The notes under the pieces are model-generated. The model searched no databases and had not been told where the DNA came from. It saw nothing but the letters and a program-made list of their open reading frames with translations. A stretch of DNA of 17,482 bases from Lachnospiraceae bacterium (GTDB lineage: Bacteria > Bacillota > Clostridia > Lachnospirales > Lachnospiraceae): positions 1 to 17,482 of the forward strand of contig SFNX01000033.1 of NCBI GenBank assembly GCA_004552595.1, in the 5' to 3' direction. Positions 15,649 to 17,482 of the stretch are shown here, piece after piece. Made by a program: the position numbers and the translations under genes. The stretch's first letter is position 1. Each line of letters begins with the position of its first letter.

Positions 15649-16016
15649 TGAGAAAAGGAAATATTAAAAATACAAGAATTAATTCCGAAGTCATGAAAGA
15701 GCTTGCAAATATTATACGCGGGGAAATAAAAGACCCGCGTATTGCTAAAATGACCTGCGTTACAGATGTAGAAGTTGCACCTGACTTAAAAACGTGCAAG
15801 GTTTACATAAGTGTGCTCGGAGATGATGAGAAGAGAAAAGAAACGCTTGCAGGACTTAAAAGTGCTGAAGGATACATTAAGCACCAGCTTGCAGAAAGAC
15901 TTAACTTACGCAATACTCCGGCACTTACATTCATAGCAGATACATCTACTGAATACGGAATTAAGATGAATAAGCTTATAGACGAAATCTGTACTGCAAA
16001 GGAAGATGTGAAGTAG
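15648..16016 (+). CDS. rbfA: 30S ribosome-binding factor RbfA
   Basis: Binds the 30S subunit during 16S rRNA maturation, especially under cold conditions. The 122 residues form the single KH-type fold: NTRINSEVMKELANIIRGEIKDPRIAKMTCVTDVEVAPDL at the start, then KVYISVLGDDEKRKETLAGL, and LRNTPALTFIADTSTEYGIKM near the end. Its ATG overlaps the infB stop by one base (TAATG), so it is probably translated by coupling. GAGG at 15634-15637 is 10 nt upstream. Intact and typical. Confidence 0.95.
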   Translation: MRKGNIKNTRINSEVMKELANIIRGEIKDPRIAKMTCVTDVEVAPDLKTCKVYISVLGDDEKRKETLAGLKSAEGYIKHQLAERLNLRNTPALTFIADTSTEYGIKMNKLIDEICTAKEDVK

Positions 16017-16036
16017 GCTGAATAAGGGGAATAAAT

Positions 16037-16993
16037 ATGGATTTACTTAAAGAAATAGGTGATGGAAGAAAAATAGGCATCTCAGGTCACGTGCGTCCTG
16101 ACGGTGATTGTATAGGTTCGTGTCTTGCAGTTTACAATTATCTTAAGAATGCACTCCCTGATGCGTCTCTTACACTGTTTTTACAGACACCATCAGATGT
16201 ATTTGACTTTCTTCCAAACAGAGATAAGGTTGACATAAGTTTTGTTGGAGTCAATGATTTTGACGTATATATAGCTCTTGATTCAGGTGATTCAAAGCGC
16301 CTTGGAGATGCTGAGCCATTCTTTCTTAAGGCTAAGAAGAAAATATGCATCGACCATCATGAGAGCAACAAGGGTTATGGAGATGTATCGCTTGTTGTGC
16401 CTTATGCATCATCAACGTGTGAAGTTCTATACGACGTAATGGACAAGAAATATATTGACAACAATGTTGCAATGTGTATATACACAGGTATAATCCACGA
16501 CACAGGAGTGCTACAGTACTCAAATACTTCTAAGCGGACTCTTGAGATAATCGGAGAACTTACGGAATTTGAGTTCGAAACTTCTAAAATCATAGATGAC
16601 ACATTCTATACTAAGACATATATGCAGAATCAGCTCTTAGGAAGAGTGCTGACAGAGAGCATCCTTATTCTTGATGGAAAAATCATCGCAGGATGTGTAA
16701 CAAAGAAGATGATGAATTTTTATGACGCTAAGCCGACTGATTTAGAAGGAATCGTTAATCAGCTCCTTTATACAAAGGGAGTTGAGGTTGCAATATTTAT
16801 GCACGAATTAAGAATCAACGAATACAAAGTGTCGCTTAGATCTAACGGAAAAGTTAATGTCGCTGACATCACAACTATATTTGGCGGCGGAGGACACGCA
16901 AGAGCTGCCGGCTGCATGATGAACGGAACATACTATGATGTTTTAAATAATATCACCGAACATATCGAAGAACAGCTGAAATGCGAAGCATAA
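16037..16993 (+). CDS. nrnA: DHH-DHHA1 phosphoesterase (NrnA-like oligoribonuclease / pAp phosphatase)
   Basis: Cytoplasmic Mn-dependent phosphoesterase. Members degrade short RNA oligonucleotides (including pGpG from cyclic-di-GMP turnover) and convert pAp to AMP. Length 318 is typical. DHH domain: HVRPDGDCIGS with H18, D22 and D24; ALDSGD with D82; DHH at 106-108; and IIHDTG with D155. C-terminal DHHA1 domain: GGGGHARAAGC with H287, the substrate-binding glycine-rich loop. AAGGGG at 16024-16029 supports ATG 16037, 20 nt after rbfA. It is the usual neighbour of rbfA; truB usually follows, but here a gene-free region with terminators and repeats does. Confidence 0.93.
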   Translation: MDLLKEIGDGRKIGISGHVRPDGDCIGSCLAVYNYLKNALPDASLTLFLQTPSDVFDFLPNRDKVDISFVGVNDFDVYIALDSGDSKRLGDAEPFFLKAKKKICIDHHESNKGYGDVSLVVPYASSTCEVLYDVMDKKYIDNNVAMCIYTGIIHDTGVLQYSNTSKRTLEIIGELTEFEFETSKIIDDTFYTKTYMQNQLLGRVLTESILILDGKIIAGCVTKKMMNFYDAKPTDLEGIVNQLLYTKGVEVAIFMHELRINEYKVSLRSNGKVNVADITTIFGGGGHARAAGCMMNGTYYDVLNNITEHIEEQLKCEA

Positions 16994-17014
16994 TCTGCTT
17001 ACGTTAGTACCAGG

Positions 17015-17045
17015 TGATGAAAGTTACATCAGCAAATTTTTGTTG
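17015..17045 (+). terminator. Weak hairpin with U tract after nrnA
   Basis: A 5-bp stem TGATG (17015-17019) with CATCA (17027-17031) and a 7-nt loop, followed by GCAAATTTTTG. It lies 21 nt after the nrnA stop and may be a weak first terminator. Confidence 0.3.
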
Positions 17046-17049
17046 TGTT

Positions 17050-17071
17050 CAGATTGGCGGTCCGGTATCTG
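17050..17071 (+). other. Imperfect hairpin in the region after nrnA
   Basis: CAGAT (17050-17054) pairs with ATCTG (17067-17071). Inside, TGG can pair with CCG around a CGGT loop, with a 2-nt bulge on the 3' side. An AT-rich stretch (17074-17106) with a TATAAT at 17092-17097 follows; the matching -35 position is poor (CTGAGT, 17069-17074). Function unknown. Confidence 0.3.
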
Positions 17072-17107
17072 AGTAATAAAAAATTAATATATATAATATA
17101 AATTTTG

Positions 17108-17148
17108 CCCGGGATATTGAAGAGAGCTTCAATATCCCGGGGATTTTT
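17108..17148 (+). terminator. Strong intrinsic terminator of the rimP-nrnA operon
   Basis: A perfect 15-bp stem (17108-17122 with 17127-17141; CCCGGGATATTGAAG and its complement) with an AGAG loop, followed by GATTTTT. It is the strongest terminator in the window, 114 nt after nrnA. Its tail runs straight into the first 31-bp repeat. Confidence 0.93.
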
Positions 17149-17241
17149 ATGTCATTATTTCATGTAGCTGTTGTATTTTATGTCATAATTTCATGTAGCT
17201 GTTGTATTTTATGTCATAATTTCATGTAGCTGTTGTATTTG
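17149..17241. repeat. Three tandem copies of a 31-bp direct repeat
   Basis: Copies at 17149-17179, 17180-17210 and 17211-17241, each beginning ATGTCAT and ending GTTGTATTT plus one base. Copy 1 has T in place of A at position 8 and copy 3 ends in G in place of T; otherwise identical. There are no spacers, and 31 is not a multiple of 3, so it does not encode a regular peptide repeat. It abuts the terminator on the left. Confidence 0.97.
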
Positions 17242-17265
17242 ATGAATGCACTTCATAAAACAACA
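17231..17265. other. Imperfect hairpin joining the two repeat arrays
   Basis: ATGAA (17242-17246) and TTCAT (17252-17256) pair around TGCAC. With a mismatch and a 2-nt bulge, TTT pairs with AAA and TGTTG (17231-17235) with CAACA (17261-17265), about 13 bp in total. The left arm uses the end of the third 31-bp repeat. Confidence 0.5.
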
Positions 17266-17277
17266 AAGAAGCATTTT

Positions 17278-17482
17278 GCGGGGCTAAAATAGCAAAAAAT
17301 GTCAGAATTAGCCCCGCGGGGCGTGCGTGGCGAGGCGTAAGCGGGGCTAAAACAGCTGAAAATGCAAGAACTGGCCCCGCGGGGTGTGCGGAACAAGTGT
17401 TATGCGGGGCTAAAATAGCAAAAAATGTCAGAATTAGCCCCGCGGGGCGCGTTCGGCGAAGCGTAGGCGGGGCTAAATCAGC
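17278..17482. repeat. 63-bp GC-rich palindromic repeat array (runs off the window)
   Basis: Units begin with GCGGGGCTAA at 17278, 17341, 17404 and 17467 (the last cut by the window end), an exact 63-bp period. Each unit has arms GCGGGGCTAA and TTAGCCCCGC (CTGGCCCCGC in unit 2) around a 20-nt A-rich loop. The right arm merges into a perfect palindrome, GCCCCGCGGGGC (GCCCCGCGGGGT in unit 2). A variable segment of about 18 bp completes the unit. Units 1 and 3 share an identical core of about 46 bp; unit 2 has diverged. Much more GC-rich than the flanking DNA. Confidence 0.96.

Noticed and set aside
17278..17482. CRISPR array
   Set aside because: The repeats are long palindromes that diverge between units and the variable segments are only about 18 bp; no cas genes are present.
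17278..17482. Integron attC sites
   Set aside because: The 63-bp units are directly contiguous with no cassette genes between them and no integrase nearby.

Overview
The window is low-GC Firmicute chromosome, most likely from a Clostridia member of the Lachnospiraceae. The signs are AT-rich genes, strong AGGAGG-type ribosome binding sites, a Clostridia-style ppx-ppk1 pair, a YkpA-type ABC-F protein, and the rimP-nusA-ylxQ-infB-rbfA-nrnA order. All recognised genes are on the + strand, and almost all of it is housekeeping sequence.

Region 1 (1-6101) is a polyphosphate and translation-factor cluster. It holds the 3' part of an exopolyphosphatase gene (Ppx/GppA, cut by the window edge), polyphosphate kinase ppk1, an 85-residue acidic protein of unknown function, a two-domain ABC-F ATPase (YkpA/YbiT type) and a Cof-type HAD phosphatase. 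Spacing is tight, so one transcript is plausible. The Cof gene has no usable Shine-Dalgarno.

Region 2 (6086-7587) is a single-gene unit. A good extended -10 promoter overlaps the end of the Cof gene, followed by an SPFH-domain protein with three C-terminal zinc ribbons and an intrinsic terminator.

Region 3 (7556-10837) is carB, the large subunit of carbamoyl-phosphate synthase, with no carA beside it. A possible promoter overlaps the preceding terminator.

Region 4 (10846-16993) is the ribosome-assembly and translation-initiation operon rimP, nusA, ylxQ (L7Ae family), infB, rbfA, nrnA. It has a consensus-like promoter that fires almost directly into a 12-bp hairpin with a U-rich tail, so the leader could attenuate the operon. 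ylxR, usually between nusA and ylxQ, is absent. truB, the usual next gene, does not follow nrnA within the window. Inside the low-complexity linker of infB lies an out-of-frame 55-codon ORF with its own Shine-Dalgarno and a predicted membrane helix.

Region 5 (16994-17482) has no recognised gene. It holds an AT-rich stretch, a strong 15-bp terminator, three copies of a 31-bp direct repeat, an imperfect hairpin, and the start of a GC-rich 63-bp palindromic repeat array that runs off the window. The array is open in one frame on each strand. The two repeat families and the nested infB ORF are the least explained parts of the window.
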